The position numbers and the translations under genes were made by a program. Below are positions 25,001 to 34,039 of a DNA stretch of 37,500 nucleotides, one piece after another (the stretch's first letter is position 1; each line of letters opens with the position of its first letter). This DNA comes from Glandiceps talaboti (lineage: Eukaryota > Hemichordata > Enteropneusta > Spengelidae), in the NCBI RefSeq assembly GCF_964340395.1, contig NC_135554.1:24503092-24540591 (forward strand). Direction: 5' to 3'. Under the pieces are notes generated by a model. The model ran no database searches and was not told where the DNA came from. It saw only the letters and a program-made list of their open reading frames with translations.

Positions 25001-27318
25001 GTCAGCAACCCCAGTTCCAACAAATGAGGATGCTTATTCAGCAAAATCCAGAATTATTACAAGCTTTATTACAACAGTTAGGCCAATCTAACCCACAACT
25101 CCTACAGGTAAGTCAGTCAAATATAACATTTTTGACTAATCAAAGGATGCTAACTACAGCAAATTTTGTCACCACCCCTTGTACTGTATTTTTGATGGTT
25201 GTATATGTCAACATGCCCTCTAAACAGATAAACCGATTGGCTGCTTGATATTGTAACCCAAATACCTTGATTATTAAAGTTATACATATATCAAGACGTG
25301 TAATTTGGTGGACATTGAAAGTCGGTGATCCAAATTGATTATATTATATGCATGTAATACATGTCATTACAAATCAATAATGCAAAGAGTGTAACATCAC
25401 ACAGTTTGAATGGGTATACAACGGTCAAACTTCACAATGAATTACAATTTACATGTAAAGAAATTGTGATCTTCGTAGTTTTGGTAACAACACTTCAAGT
25501 GTATTGAAAGCATGAAATAATTACAGTTGAGAGACTTTGGAATGTTGTTTGTGATGAAAGAACCCAACTAGTGTGCACAACAGTCATAGATTCTGACTAT
25601 ACATGTAATAATATCCGATTATCGTCATTATGTCATCACCCCATGAACTGCTTTCTTTGATGGTTGTAATGTTATCATACTTTTCATTGGTTAACCTGAT
25701 TGACAGCCATTGATGACTCAATTTCCAATTTTATTTACTAGCTTCAGATATGATAATGCCCATCAGTATGCCCTCTAATGGTAGCCAAATTTTGTTGTTA
25801 TAAGTCAAAATGAGAAAAACTGGCATTTCTTGTGAGTCACCCATAGTAAGAGATAGGGAAACACCAAATTTTAGTGCGCCACTAGAAATTGTGTGCGTCA
25901 GTGGCTCGTCAAATTGGCTTAGAGGGTACACTGACATTGCCAAAACTCTGTCAATTCAGCAGCACTCAGACATTTCCACACAATGTTACTGTGACTCAGT
26001 CACGTCGAAACATTTCAAGTAAACCTAATGAGGGAATTTTGTCTTTCTCTGTGTATAGCTTATAAATCAACACCGAGAAGAGTTTATTGGTATGATGAAT
26101 GATCCTACCCCAGCAGTCGGTGACCAGGGTGGTGAGAGCCAAGGTGGTGGTGGTGGTGGTGGTGGAGGAGGTGGAGGACCAGCAGGTGTCGGTCAAGGTG
26201 GTGGAGCAAATTATATACAGGTTACTCCACAAGAAAAAGAAGCAATTGAAAGAGTAAGTATAAGCCACAATGTTTGAATACCATGTTGTGGAGCCAAAAA
26301 AAGATGAGATGGTATCTATTTATTCGGGATCTATTTCTACAGTGTTTCCTCACACAAATTTAAATCGTGATCAGAACTAAACCTTTAAGGCCAGGGCTTG
26401 AATCCCATGTACGGGAAAACCTGTGAAAATCGACCCCTTTAGAAACTGACTTTCTTTGAATACCGACCGATTAATTATCCCTGAAAATCGCCCATAGAAA
26501 CTAATGGTAAGAAACCCTTGAAAAACCAACTGTCTACTCTGAATACCAACCGCGCTAATTGGTCCGACCACTAATATTCACACTGAATAAATCGACCGAC
26601 CGACTGACCGTTCGTCTGCTAACGACAGCATGAAGTCTGTTGTTCTCTCTCTGTTTACTGACAATCGGACTGCATTTACTTGATTGCGTTTACTTGACAC
26701 CACATTTAAAAAAAAAAAAAGTTATCCAGCTGTTTACAACTCATGTTAGCACCTTTGCATAGCACCAATTGTCATAACATGTCTTTTGACATTGTTAGAA
26801 CAGTTGATTTCATGGTAGGGCTGGCCTCAATATGTTTTATGCTGAGGAAATAAGTAAAATAAATAATGTCATGAGTTAAAGAAATAATTTAAATATAGAT
26901 AAATAACATTATCGTTACAAGTGATATCTTAATACTAGGCTTGCGTTAAGTTATTTGCAAGTGAATGTTAAGTTTAGTCAATTGTAAGTGATGGTTATTT
27001 ATGCTTCTGTAAGTAGTAGAATAGTACTGCATATATCTTATAAATATGCAGTAAAAATCAGGCCCCAACAAGAATGAAGTCAGCTTGTGCCTGTTAAAGC
27101 CAGCATTTCGTCCTAAACGACCAAGTAACTTCCATAGGTTGGTTATATGAGGAGTATTTTGTATGTTTTTCACATTGATTTTCTTTTTCCTTTTTTTTTT
27201 TCAGTTGAAAGCATTGGGATTTCCAGAGGGACTCGTCATTCAAGCCTATTTTGCATGTGAAAAGAATGAGAATTTAGCAGCAAATTTCTTATTACAGAAT
27301 AGCTTTGATGATGATTAG
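18943..27318 (+). CDS. RAD23B: RAD23 (UV excision repair protein, ubiquitin receptor), complete nine-exon gene
   Basis: RAD23 stabilises XPC during nucleotide-excision repair and shuttles ubiquitylated proteins to the proteasome. Coding exons: 18943-19008, 19116-19197, 21174-21253, 22022-22221, 22636-22843, 24039-24255, 24977-25107, 26059-26253, 27205-27318. They total 1293 nt, or 430 residues plus stop. All junctions are GT/AG and in frame. Domains: UBL 1-76 ([32 protein letters not shown]); an Ala/Pro/Glu linker 77-172; UBA1 173-215 ([19 protein letters not shown]); a Gln/Thr/Pro/Ser linker 220-284; the XPC-binding domain 286-342 ([16 protein letters not shown]); a 12-Gly linker; UBA2 383-427 ([18 protein letters not shown]). 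The C-terminal half is nearly identical to vertebrate RAD23A/B as I know them. At 430 residues it is slightly longer than human RAD23B (409). Invertebrates usually have one RAD23, so the A or B label is nominal. Confidence 0.97.
19116..19197 (+). CDS. RAD23B: RAD23 exon 2: UBL
   Basis: Acceptor TTGTCCAG|GTCAAA, donor TATGCAG|GTATGC, phase 1. It encodes residues 23-49 and the split glycine 50 (KKKVEDEKG...SGQKLIYA). Confidence 0.95.
19988..20037. repeat. TAAGATATG-family terminal repeat, unit D
   Basis: CATTGAGGGCAGCGCGACAC followed by AACATATCTTACAGT in RAD23 intron 2. It matches related ends at 21342-21637 and 30356-30395. Confidence 0.65.
20129..20398. mobile_element. hAT-like MITE (270 bp) in RAD23 intron 2
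   Basis: The left end TAGGGGTAAACAAATC and right end GATTTGTTGACCCCTG form imperfect terminal inverted repeats. The right end, read outward-in, starts CAGGGGT, the typical hAT terminus (CAGRG). No 8-bp target duplication is evident, and its right edge touches the SINE at 20399. No coding frame. Confidence 0.6.
20399..20621 (-). repeat. tRNA-derived SINE in RAD23 intron 2
   Basis: On the minus strand, an RNA polymerase III A box TGGCCGAGTGG (20613-20603) is followed about 40 nt on by a perfect B box GGTTCGAACCC (20571-20561). The body contains GGTTTTCCCTGG then TTTGGTTTCCTCC (about 20483-20455), similar to a motif I recall in many metazoan SINE bodies. The acceptor-stem halves (TTGTCGA and TTCAGGG) do not pair, so it is not a working tRNA gene. 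Confidence 0.75.
21174..21253 (+). CDS. RAD23B: RAD23 exon 3: UBL end
   Basis: Acceptor TTTCTTAG|GTAAAA, donor ACAAAG|GTAAGT, phase 0. It encodes [20 protein letters not shown] through VVMVTK, completing the UBL at residue 76. Confidence 0.95.
21342..21637. repeat. Cluster of TAAGATATG-family hairpin units A, B and C
   Basis: Unit A (21342-21430) runs from CTGTAAGATATGACAT to ATGACATATCTTAAAG. Unit B (21492-21584) runs from CTGTAAGATATGACAT to ACGACAAATCTTACAG. Unit C (about 21600-21637) has only the right end, ACAACATATCTTACAG. A and B also share GGRCTGAAYRACA. They look like repeated insertions or duplications of one small inverted-repeat element in intron 3. Confidence 0.7.
22022..22221 (+). 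CDS. RAD23B: RAD23 exon 4: Pro/Ala and Glu/Lys linker
   Basis: Acceptor GATAATAG|CCAAAG, donor CTGCCAG|GTTATT, phase 2. It encodes the flexible linker (residues 77-142), first Pro/Ala-rich with a [11 protein letters not shown] run, then strongly charged ([19 protein letters not shown]). The acceptor lacks a strong pyrimidine tract. Confidence 0.9.
22636..22843 (+). CDS. RAD23B: RAD23 exon 5: UBA1
   Basis: Acceptor CACTTTTCAG|TGCACA, donor CTTACT|GTAAGT, phase 0. It covers residues 143 (split) to 212, ending within UBA1 ([31 protein letters not shown]). Confidence 0.95.
22959..23090. repeat. ACCCCATGA-family inverted-repeat element, copy 1
   Basis: It starts AACCCCATGACACGTGAGTG. Its inner part is a hairpin with arms ACAAGTGCTAGCAGTGTTCT (23007-23027 with one more base) and the near-complement at 23067-23089. 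It sits in intron 5 of RAD23. Confidence 0.7.
24039..24255 (+). CDS. RAD23B: RAD23 exon 6: UBA1 end and Gln/Thr/Ser linker
   Basis: Acceptor ATCAACAG|GGAATA, donor GTCAG|GTAGGA, phase 1. It begins [12 protein letters not shown], closing UBA1, then encodes low-complexity Gln/Pro and Thr/Ser sequence to residue 284. Confidence 0.92.
24340..24518. repeat. ACCCCATGA-family inverted-repeat element, copy 2
   Basis: It starts AACCCCATGATGCATGAGTG and ends CACTCGCACACCTCATGGTG, an imperfect inverted pair. Inner blocks (TCCTCATGATATTTT, AGTGCTTGTGATGTTCTCTG) match copy 1 in the same order. It sits in intron 6. Confidence 0.7.
24571..24900. mobile_element. MITE-like element with GTTACCCAGACT ends
   Basis: GTTACCCAGACT at 24583-24594 is the exact reverse complement of AGTCTGGGTAAC at 24886-24897. 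The outer TTGGTTA/TAACCAA also pair if a 10-bp insertion in the left arm is allowed. About 300 bp of non-coding sequence lies between, ending just before RAD23 exon 7. Confidence 0.65.
24977..25107 (+). CDS. RAD23B: RAD23 exon 7: XPC-binding domain
   Basis: Acceptor GTTACTAG|GTGAAG, donor CTACAG|GTAAGT, phase 0. It encodes most of the XPC-binding (STI1-like) domain: [17 protein letters not shown], then [15 protein letters not shown]. Confidence 0.95.
25167..25712. repeat. Diverged direct duplication in RAD23 intron 7
   Basis: Segments 25167-25245 and 25626-25712 share TGTCAYCACCCC, TTTGATGGTTGTA, and similar right halves (ATAAACCGATTGGCTGC versus GTTAACCTGATTGACAGC). The identity is modest. 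Confidence 0.45.
26059..26253 (+). CDS. RAD23B: RAD23 exon 8: end of XPC-binding domain, Gly linker, UBA2 start
   Basis: Acceptor GTGTATAG|CTTATA, donor GAAAGA|GTAAGT, phase 0. It encodes [16 protein letters not shown], then 12 consecutive glycines from GGT/GGA codons (26143-26178), then [15 protein letters not shown], the lead-in to UBA2. Confidence 0.95.
26420..26575. repeat. Short diverged duplication in RAD23 intron 8
   Basis: Two blocks repeat the order GAAAATCG, TAGAAACT, GAATACC(G/A)ACCG, first at 26427-26475 and again to about 26560. A GACCGACCGACTGACCG run follows. Confidence 0.4.
27205..27318 (+). CDS. RAD23B: RAD23 exon 9: UBA2 and stop
   Basis: Acceptor is a long T-tract ending TTTTTCAG|TTGAAA. 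It encodes 37 residues ([35 protein letters not shown]) and stop TAG at 27316-27318. This is the most conserved part of the protein. Confidence 0.97.
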   Translation: MKALGFPEGLVIQAYFACEKNENLAANFLLQNSFDDD

Positions 27319-27835
27319 TTTAGACCTAGCTGTTAGTTTTCAAAACTTTACAAATTGTTCTTACCTGCACTTGTGAATATTGCCTGAAACCATGCCATCA
27401 GTTCAAAATCCCCCCAATATGTAAATCTTACATAGCATATCGTTAGATGGCATATATGAAGATGTTCTTTTAGGATCCGCAAAGGACATGATCAAAGTTC
27501 TATGAAAAAAAAAAACGCTTCTGCCTGTGTTGCAGTGACAGCTGTCTGTTGAAATTGTACATACATCGGTGTAATTATACTACACTGATGACATTACAGT
27601 TCTTTCAATTTTCAAAAATGAATGGTAGAATTTTTTTCCAAGCAGAACAATATTACTAACCAAATTATTAGGTAGGTGAGGTCTGAATCAAGCAGATAGT
27701 GAGCCATGTTCAACAGACTTGCATGGAAATTTGACAAGAATAAAGACACTCAAATGTAAACTTTACTTTTTAAATTCCATACAATCGTTAGTGCTTTAAG
27801 AATACAAAGTAATAAAAATTGCATAAAATTAATAG
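27319..27835 (+). terminator. RAD23 3' UTR and poly(A) signals
   Basis: AATAAA hexamers occur at 27739-27744 and 27811-27816, giving a 3' UTR of about 440 or 510 nt. Either could be used, and cleavage would fall 10-30 nt beyond. Confidence 0.6.
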
Positions 27836-28190
27836 TGAACTTGCTTCTTAATTTTTCTTGTAACCCATGTCAATGTTGTCTTGATTAATATTTTTTTTCT
27901 TTTCTGCTTGCTTAAGCCATCAACACATTGAAATCATCAACATGTACAAATCATTCTGTTCTGTTGCTAAGCCTAGATACCAGATGTTTGCGTATTTAGA
28001 GTTGCGTGCCCATGGTTTTATTTATCCAGTTATTTTTCAAATTCCAAACAAGTCTTTTTATCTTCTGAACAGATCTCACCCACCTTTTACTTTGTTATTT
28101 TCATCCCTCCGATGATCGTCAAGGATTTAAAAAAAAAAATTGGGTAAAGTGTGTCCCATTAATGGGGGGGTCTGAGACTGACCATTAAGT

Positions 28191-28203
28191 GGGGGGGGGG
28201 GGG
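28191..28203 (+). repeat. 13-G homopolymer
   Basis: A G run on the plus strand, within the CCATTAATGG repeat. Confidence 0.9.
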
Positions 28204-28300
28204 TATTGACCAATAATGGGATGGGCTTCTGTAACTTCTCTTGCTCTGACCATTAATGGAAGGGGGTTTGATGTGGTGTTGAGGGAGAAGGGGTGTTCCC

Positions 28301-28715
28301 AATCTGATTAAAATCTGACGTGGTGAAATTGACTAAATGTCTTTATTTATGGGGGATCGCTGCCTTCCCACATCTGACCCTGTGTTCTAGCAAATCTTGT
28401 TTGAATCTCCAGGATCTTAAAAGATTTCTTCAACCAATCAGCATGCTTCTTTTAAAATTGTACAGAGTGGCAGTGCTGCCAACGATGGGTTGCTTCATCA
28501 ATGTAATCCTCTGTGTGTATGTTTGATTGTTTTTACAATTTTCCAGTTTGCGTAGCTGCCAATGTAACACTCATCCTGATTGGTTACTCAAAAGCGCGAG
28601 TTTTAGACAAGATTTTCTATTACAGAGGGTCACGCAGAACAACACAAAATGATGGAAATAGAGGTAAATAAAGATATCTCTAGCTGCTTTCACCACATCA
28701 GATTTTAATCAGATT
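28301..28715. mobile_element. 415-bp MITE with 28-bp TIRs and perfect 11-bp flanking direct repeat
   Basis: The left end AATCTGATTAAAATCTGACG (then TGGTGAAA) pairs with the right end TTTCACCACATCAGATTTTA (then ATCAGATT), with one mismatch in 28. GGGGTGTTCCC occurs immediately outside both ends (28290-28300 and 28716-28726). Read strictly this is an 11-bp duplication. If one outer C/G belongs to the TIR, it is 9 bp. Both lengths fall in the range known for Mutator-like elements. No transposase is encoded. Confidence 0.85.
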
Positions 28716-29321
28716 GGGGTGTTCCCTCCATCAGACCATTAATGGTGGAGGGTTCTAATGGTCAGACCAAAATAAATTTTGACTTTGACATCAAAATAAT
28801 GAAAACATTATTTCAGACTTGCAGTAATTGTGTGAAATAGTTATACAGTGATTACTACAAGACTGCATGCAATTCATTTTATCACATGGGATGTAAAAGG
28901 TTTTGAATACCAGAGATTAACCATTAATAATCAGTTTGCTCATGTATGGACCTGTTCATAGCAAATCGGGTTCTTATACACATATTATATTGACAAGTAG
29001 ATAGTTAACCATTGCTATGCTTTATCTATGCTAATGGTCATTTCTGTATTCCATGAAATGAATGTGGTCATTCATTAAAACAATCCGAATAGTCGATGTT
29101 AATGTAGAATGCAGCTTGGATATAATTGTGAAACTTATTCTGTTACTTTGTGAAAGAATACTCCAACCCATTCTAAGTTATAATTAAGGAAACAAACTGA
29201 TGGGTCAGAAGTGTTTTAAAGTGGCCATATGGATGAGGATTGGTTATTTGACCTCCTACTTGAAAATCAATATGAAACAACATAGACCAAGTCCTTGTTT
29301 GTAACTGCAAAAGCATGATAG

Positions 29322-29371
29322 ATGTGTAAAATGTTTGTTATTGTACGTACAATAACAAACATTTTACACAT
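29322..29371. repeat. Perfect 50-bp palindrome
   Basis: A 25-nt arm (starting ATGTGTAAAATG, ending TTATTGTAC) is followed with no spacer by its exact reverse complement. The axis is at TTGTAC|GTACAA. Surrounding sequence is ordinary AT-rich DNA. Confidence 0.92.
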
Positions 29372-29431
29372 TTTTTAGCTTTTTTACAGTGTATTGAGTT
29401 ACAAACACAAACTTAATTAATGTTTAACATT

Positions 29432-29750
29432 GATTTTTCAAGTACGAAGCCATGATAAAATTGTTTTATAAATTAAAAATCAAAAATAAATACGCAATCC
29501 GACCATTTTATATAGAGGTCAGAATGTTATCAAAATTAAGCCATTTTTGGAATCCAATATGGCCACCATCCAATATGGCCGCCAACTACAATGTTAACAC
29601 TATGGGAGAATAAAAGATTGCAAATTTCCTTGAAAACAAGGTGGTGGACCCAAAATTCATCTATTATTTAAACAGTACCAGGAACACAAGTTTTCATGTG
29701 AAGTTTGGATTCATATTCAGGGATATTGGTCGCTGAGATGTACTCCTACC
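29432..29750. mobile_element. MITE family B, copy 2 (diverged)
   Basis: It shares ordered blocks with 3592-3991: TCCAATATGGC, GTTAACNCTA, GAATAAAAGA-like, ATTTCCTTGAAAACAAG, AACNNNAGTTTTCAT and a right end CGCTGAGATGTACTCCTACC comparable to CGCGAGGCACATTCTACC. The terminal repeats are too worn to define the ends exactly. Confidence 0.6.
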
Positions 29751-30355
29751 ATAATAACAGGCTAAGGTACTCATTGCCTCTGTTAATATTTTGAAGAATT
29801 TTTTAAAAATCTATGATGATGACTTTATCCGGGGTGTTCGTACCCTTGCCCTGGCCATGCACAGGATTTGTGAATTTTTCTAAATAAATGAGAAAGCCAT
29901 TAAATAAATTTAATTTACCAGCACACCTTGATAGAGACAGGTCAGTACAGCCAAGATCACTGTTGTGTCTTCAGTTCAGTATATGCAACATCTCTCTAAT
30001 CGTACATACCAGTCAATTTCTCTCCTTAGATCCTACTTCTTAGTTGAAGTGTCATAATAAATATTTGTAACATGTATCAATGATAAATGCCTTTGATATA
30101 GGAAGAAAGCTAGTGTCATACACTTAAATGTGTTTTTTTTCAGTGAAGACAATGTTTTGAATAACGTACAAAAGTTTCTGTTCTTGGAAATATCAAACTT
30201 GATTATCACTTTAGTAACATAATGTTGCAGTAATACACTCGTACAGTTGCTACAGATTAATCTCTCAGTGGTATTTTCAAAGGGAAAAACACAGCAATTG
30301 ATTCAATTATGATATTTAGCAGACTTTACTTTTATAGACAGTAGTGATCTTGGTA

Positions 30356-30395
30356 GACTGTAAGATACATTGTGTCGTTCTGCCCTCACCGTTGT
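30356..30395. repeat. TAAGATATG-family terminal repeat, unit E
   Basis: GACTGTAAGATACATTGTGT followed by CGTTCTGCCCTCA. It is the reverse-complement counterpart of unit D at 19988-20037. Confidence 0.65.
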
Positions 30396-30493
30396 TGACA
30401 GATGTGTGGGGGTGCCCCGTCACGGCGTACCTTTCAAACTATGGTCTCAAGTGTAAGATGTTGAAAGTTACAGCACATTGCACGTTACTGTTC

Positions 30494-30775
30494 ACTCTTT
30501 GATACAACCATGCAGCACATTCTACGAAGATAAAAGGATTGATTGAGTAGAGTTTCTTGTTATATTCTGTCTAAATGATATGAACTATAAAAGTGCCATT
30601 ATGCAGACATCAAAACCTTGGTGCCCACGTATGTGTCTGCGTCTAGCTGTAGTATGTTTAATTGATTTACTTCATAATAAACAAAATGTAGCAAGAAATT
30701 GTGATCTTTCTATCTTAAAACATGGAATGTGTAGTTTCCTTTTCATTTCTGCATGATTTCTACAGTTAGTGTTCT
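30494..30775. mobile_element. MITE family A, copy 3
   Basis: It starts TTTGATACAACCATGCAG, as in copy 1, and continues through AGTTTCTTG, a GTGCC..GTGTCTGCGTCTAG centre, AAAATGTAGCAAGAAATTG and a worn right end TTTCTGCATGATTTCTACAG. The order is the same as in copies 1 and 2. Confidence 0.75.
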
Positions 30776-31725
30776 AGTCAGTGAACACTAACCTGCAACA
30801 CACTGTATGTTACCTGACTGATACAACATTTGTCACATAGAGCCATAGCACAGACATTTTGTTAGAGCTACTAAAATGTGTCAGTTGAAAATACCTAAAA
30901 ACTTCTTAACAGTAAGTGAATAATGGATATGAACTCGTATCATCTGGAGTGCTTCTTGTATTAATCTTATATACATAAATAATTATTAATGGCCCTCTGT
31001 TATGGTGCAAGTTTTGGCTGCAATTTTGACAGAGCAGTGTGGAAGACTTTATGTAGATAATAAAATCTTACTTTATCAGTGCCAATTACATATGTAACAA
31101 TGGACGCTATTTGAGTGTAATGTTTGTGTGCATGTGTCAAATGTTTACCACTCCAGTAAAGTAACTTTACCATGTTCCGCAATAATATGTTGCATTTATT
31201 TCAAGTGTACAACATCTCTACAATGTATATGATGTGTAGTTGCTCATAATGGAATCTGTGTAAATAATGTAACATTGGGAAGCAAATATGATAAAGATGA
31301 CATAAAACATTGTGTAGATGCCCCCCATCAGAGCAAGTTTTCTTTTACAATCTTGACCTTTTAACCTTGACCTTCAGGGTTACTTATTTCTTGCATATCA
31401 CAGAGATTTTATAGTATTTAGTTGATGATGAAGAATTATACCCAAGCAATATTGTTGATGCTCTTTTCACTTTTCAGCTTTGATATCAGCAACATTCGGG
31501 TTTGTTGTGAATTTTTGGGGTATTTTTTGGTTAAAAATGATATTTTTTCCCCTGAAACTGATGGTCGGATTGCTTTTATATTTGATATGCTTGTCCCTTG
31601 AGGGAAGGCTAGTTAGGTTTGTTCAAGCAAATGGGGGGGGGGGGGGGGGGGGGGGGGGGCTATTCAGATTTGTTCATGCCAAGTAAGTTGATTTGTACCA
31701 TTTTAATTTTTTTTATGAATTTTTT

Positions 31726-31755
31726 AGCACAACTGAACTGAGGTTCAGTAGTGCT
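31726..31755. repeat. 30-nt hairpin
   Basis: AGCAC-AA-CTGAAC-TGAG-GTTCAG-TA-GTGCT: a near-perfect stem with a small internal loop, directly before the TG tract. Confidence 0.85.
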
Positions 31756-31771
31756 ATAGGCATCGCCAGGC

Positions 31772-31882
<111 letters not shown>

Positions 31883-32305
31883 CGACTGAAAGTAAAAAGA
31901 CGCCAGACCAATTGGCTTGATATTTAGTGGGGACATTACTTATGGTGTTCTAATGAAAAATTGTTCAAATGGAAATGATCGCATCACAGGTGCACGTTTT
32001 GGGTCAAAAAATGTGAAATTTGGTCAAAAGACTTAACTCAGAAACTACTGGGCAGATTGGTGCAAAATTTGGTGGGAACATTCTTAAGGGGATGCAAAGT
32101 AAGATTTGTTCATGACATGATGATTCCTTCAGTAATATGCAAATTAGGTTAAAAATCTGTAATTCCAAAACTACGGAGCAGATTGAGCTGGGAGTGCATC
32201 TAGGGATGTCTCAAAAAGTACTTGGTCAATGAGTCTTAAACTTGGTGAGATGTTTCTGAGTGTTATTCTGCAGATTTTCTTCAAAACATTTTGACAAAAT
32301 TGGCC

Positions 32306-32620
32306 CTAGCAACCATGACCACGCCCTTAGCAACAACCAAATGGCAGTATAACATCATCTGGTAGGCAAGTGAGTAAACATTCAAAAAATGTTTGCAAAT
32401 ACGCTAGCAACCATGACCACGCCCATAGCAACAGCCAAACGGTGGTGTATTTCACAAAAATAACAACAGGGTTTAATAGACAATCGAATAAACATTCAAA
32501 AATGTATGTAAATTTGCCTAGCAACAAGACCACGCCCATAGCAACAGCCAAATAATCACATATATTGCAAAGATAACAGGAATTGAAGAATAAACATTCA
32601 AAAAATGTATACAAATGTAC
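32306..32620. repeat. Three tandem units of about 98, 114 and 103 bp
   Basis: Units start at 32306, 32404 and 32518 with CTAGCAACCATGACCACGCC or close variants, then CATAGCAACAGCCAAA. They end with AATAAACATTCAAAAAATGT followed by AYRYAAAT. A fourth unit starts at 32621 (CTAGTAC) but is lost at once. Confidence 0.85.
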
Positions 32621-32665
32621 CTAGTACAAAAATTGGGGGGGGGGGGGGGGGCTACTCAAAATTTT

Positions 32666-33009
32666 ACATGTTAAAATAGCACCTGAAAGCATTCTTTTAG
32701 TCCTTCAAATTCAAAACCCCCTCCAATAGACCTATTGCCGGTTCCAAGATGCATTGCGCGTCTCTCCATACAATGCCATGTATTGTGTACACGCTCAGGG
32801 GTTTGCACGCGCTACTCAGGGGGTGGTTGTCACCTGACTGTACCCTGGGTTCACCCGTAAAATCCCTCCCGGCTCTCATTGATGGCGTTCAGTCTTTGTT
32901 ATATAAAACCACTCATAATCAAAGAGGTCAACATGTCTTTTCATCATTTCATACTCACCACATGTACACACCCTCTGCCTAAGATTTACCCCGGTGGAAA
33001 GACATGGTC
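32666..33009. other. CG-richer stretch between repeat and LINE fragment
   Basis: Unlike its neighbours, this block is fairly GC-rich (GCATTGCGCG, CCTCCCGGCTC). It could be part of an unrecognised mobile element. The open frames here lack domains. Confidence 0.4.
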
Positions 33010-34035
33010 AAATGTGACTTTGCGTATAGTGATTTCTAACTGACTTCGGATCATTTTTCAAGCTATCTGCAAGAGCAGTAGCTCGCAATTCATTTTCAAT
33101 TCTCCTACAGTTTGCCAATTGCCTTTTAATTGTGCTCGAGATTTTCGCATTAATTCAAAGAAGGGCCCAGATTTAGGAGAACCATTATCCCTCCAAATCA
33201 AAAAATCTGTTCGAGCTTTATGATGTGATCTTTAACTAGATCATTCCACCCCGGAATTGCGCGCATGTTACAATCAGGAGCATTTGGAATAGTTTTTTCT
33301 GCTGCAAACTTTAAAGCTAAGATTGTATCATTATAAAAGTTATCGATCTGTTCATGATGAATGGTACATTCTGTATCAGTACAGGCAAGTGCCTCGTTAG
33401 GAATTATCACTCTCGAAAGAAGCTTGTTACATAACACAGAATAGTTATTTAAATGAGTCTCCTTAGCCTTATCCCATTTAGGTTTAAAAGATGTGTGTTT
33501 AGGTGTCGAACTCAACATTGGAAGTAAATTGATCTGAAGTGAACAAAATACTGGAAAATGATCTGAGGATAAAGTGTCATAATTTACATGAATACTTTCG
33601 ATGATCCTGTTTACAGCTTGTGTACAGACAAAATGATCAAGCCAGCTTTGAGCCAGACAAGAGTCGCTTAAATATGTATAAGTGTTTGGTGAAAGACGAT
33701 CAATGTCCGCAATAACAAAGTTATTGTCCTTAGAAAAGTTTTCCAACAAATCATATTCATGTTGATTTCTCCCTGGATCAGCATTGAAGTCCCGGCGATA
33801 AGACAGCAACAGGTGTTTAGATTAGTTATAGTGTCCTGTAATAGGCCTAAAATACGCTGGTACTCATCCGGATCAGAGTTCGCAGTTGGGAAATATACAT
33901 TTAAAATTACTAAATCAGGGTTGCCCGCCGTCTTGATACGAATACCCACAACTCGACATTCTCCATGAATTACAATAGGCGAAAGGAAGGAGGGCCAGGG
34001 AAACAGGGAAAGTGAATTGATACTTAGCATGCTAG
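33010..34035 (-). pseudogene. LINE retrotransposon fragment: endonuclease domain and linker, frameshifted
   Basis: On the minus strand this is part of a non-LTR retrotransposon ORF2. The apurinic-type endonuclease region shows VVGIRIKT, DLVILNVYFPT, a DFNADPG motif (the usual GDFNA site), SWLDHFVCT and the catalytic SSDHFPVFCSL. The linker before reverse transcriptase follows (DFLIWRDNGSPKSGPFFELM, then RRIENELRATALADSLKNDP). The reading frame breaks at least three times: a one-base loss just before the DFNADPG motif (about 33794), another shift near 33210 and a third near 33120. The reverse-transcriptase domain and the 5' part are missing, so this is a dead internal fragment. DFNA, SDH and RSGP motifs place it in the CR1/L2/jockey-like group; the clade is not resolved. 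Confidence 0.88.
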
Positions 34036-34039
34036 CAGT

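Larger units (their letters stand above)
28155..28770. repeat. CCATTAATGG-containing repeat split by a MITE
   Basis: The palindrome CCATTAATGG recurs around 28156, 28249 and 28736 in similar G-rich context (GACCATTAATGGNNGGGG), with a 13-G run at 28191-28203. The repeated host block is interrupted by the 415-bp element at 28301-28715. Confidence 0.65.
27836..31480. other. Gene-free stretch downstream of RAD23
   Basis: Apart from the mobile elements, palindrome and short repeats listed individually, I see no coding region here. Open frames are short and lack splice context. Confidence 0.6.
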
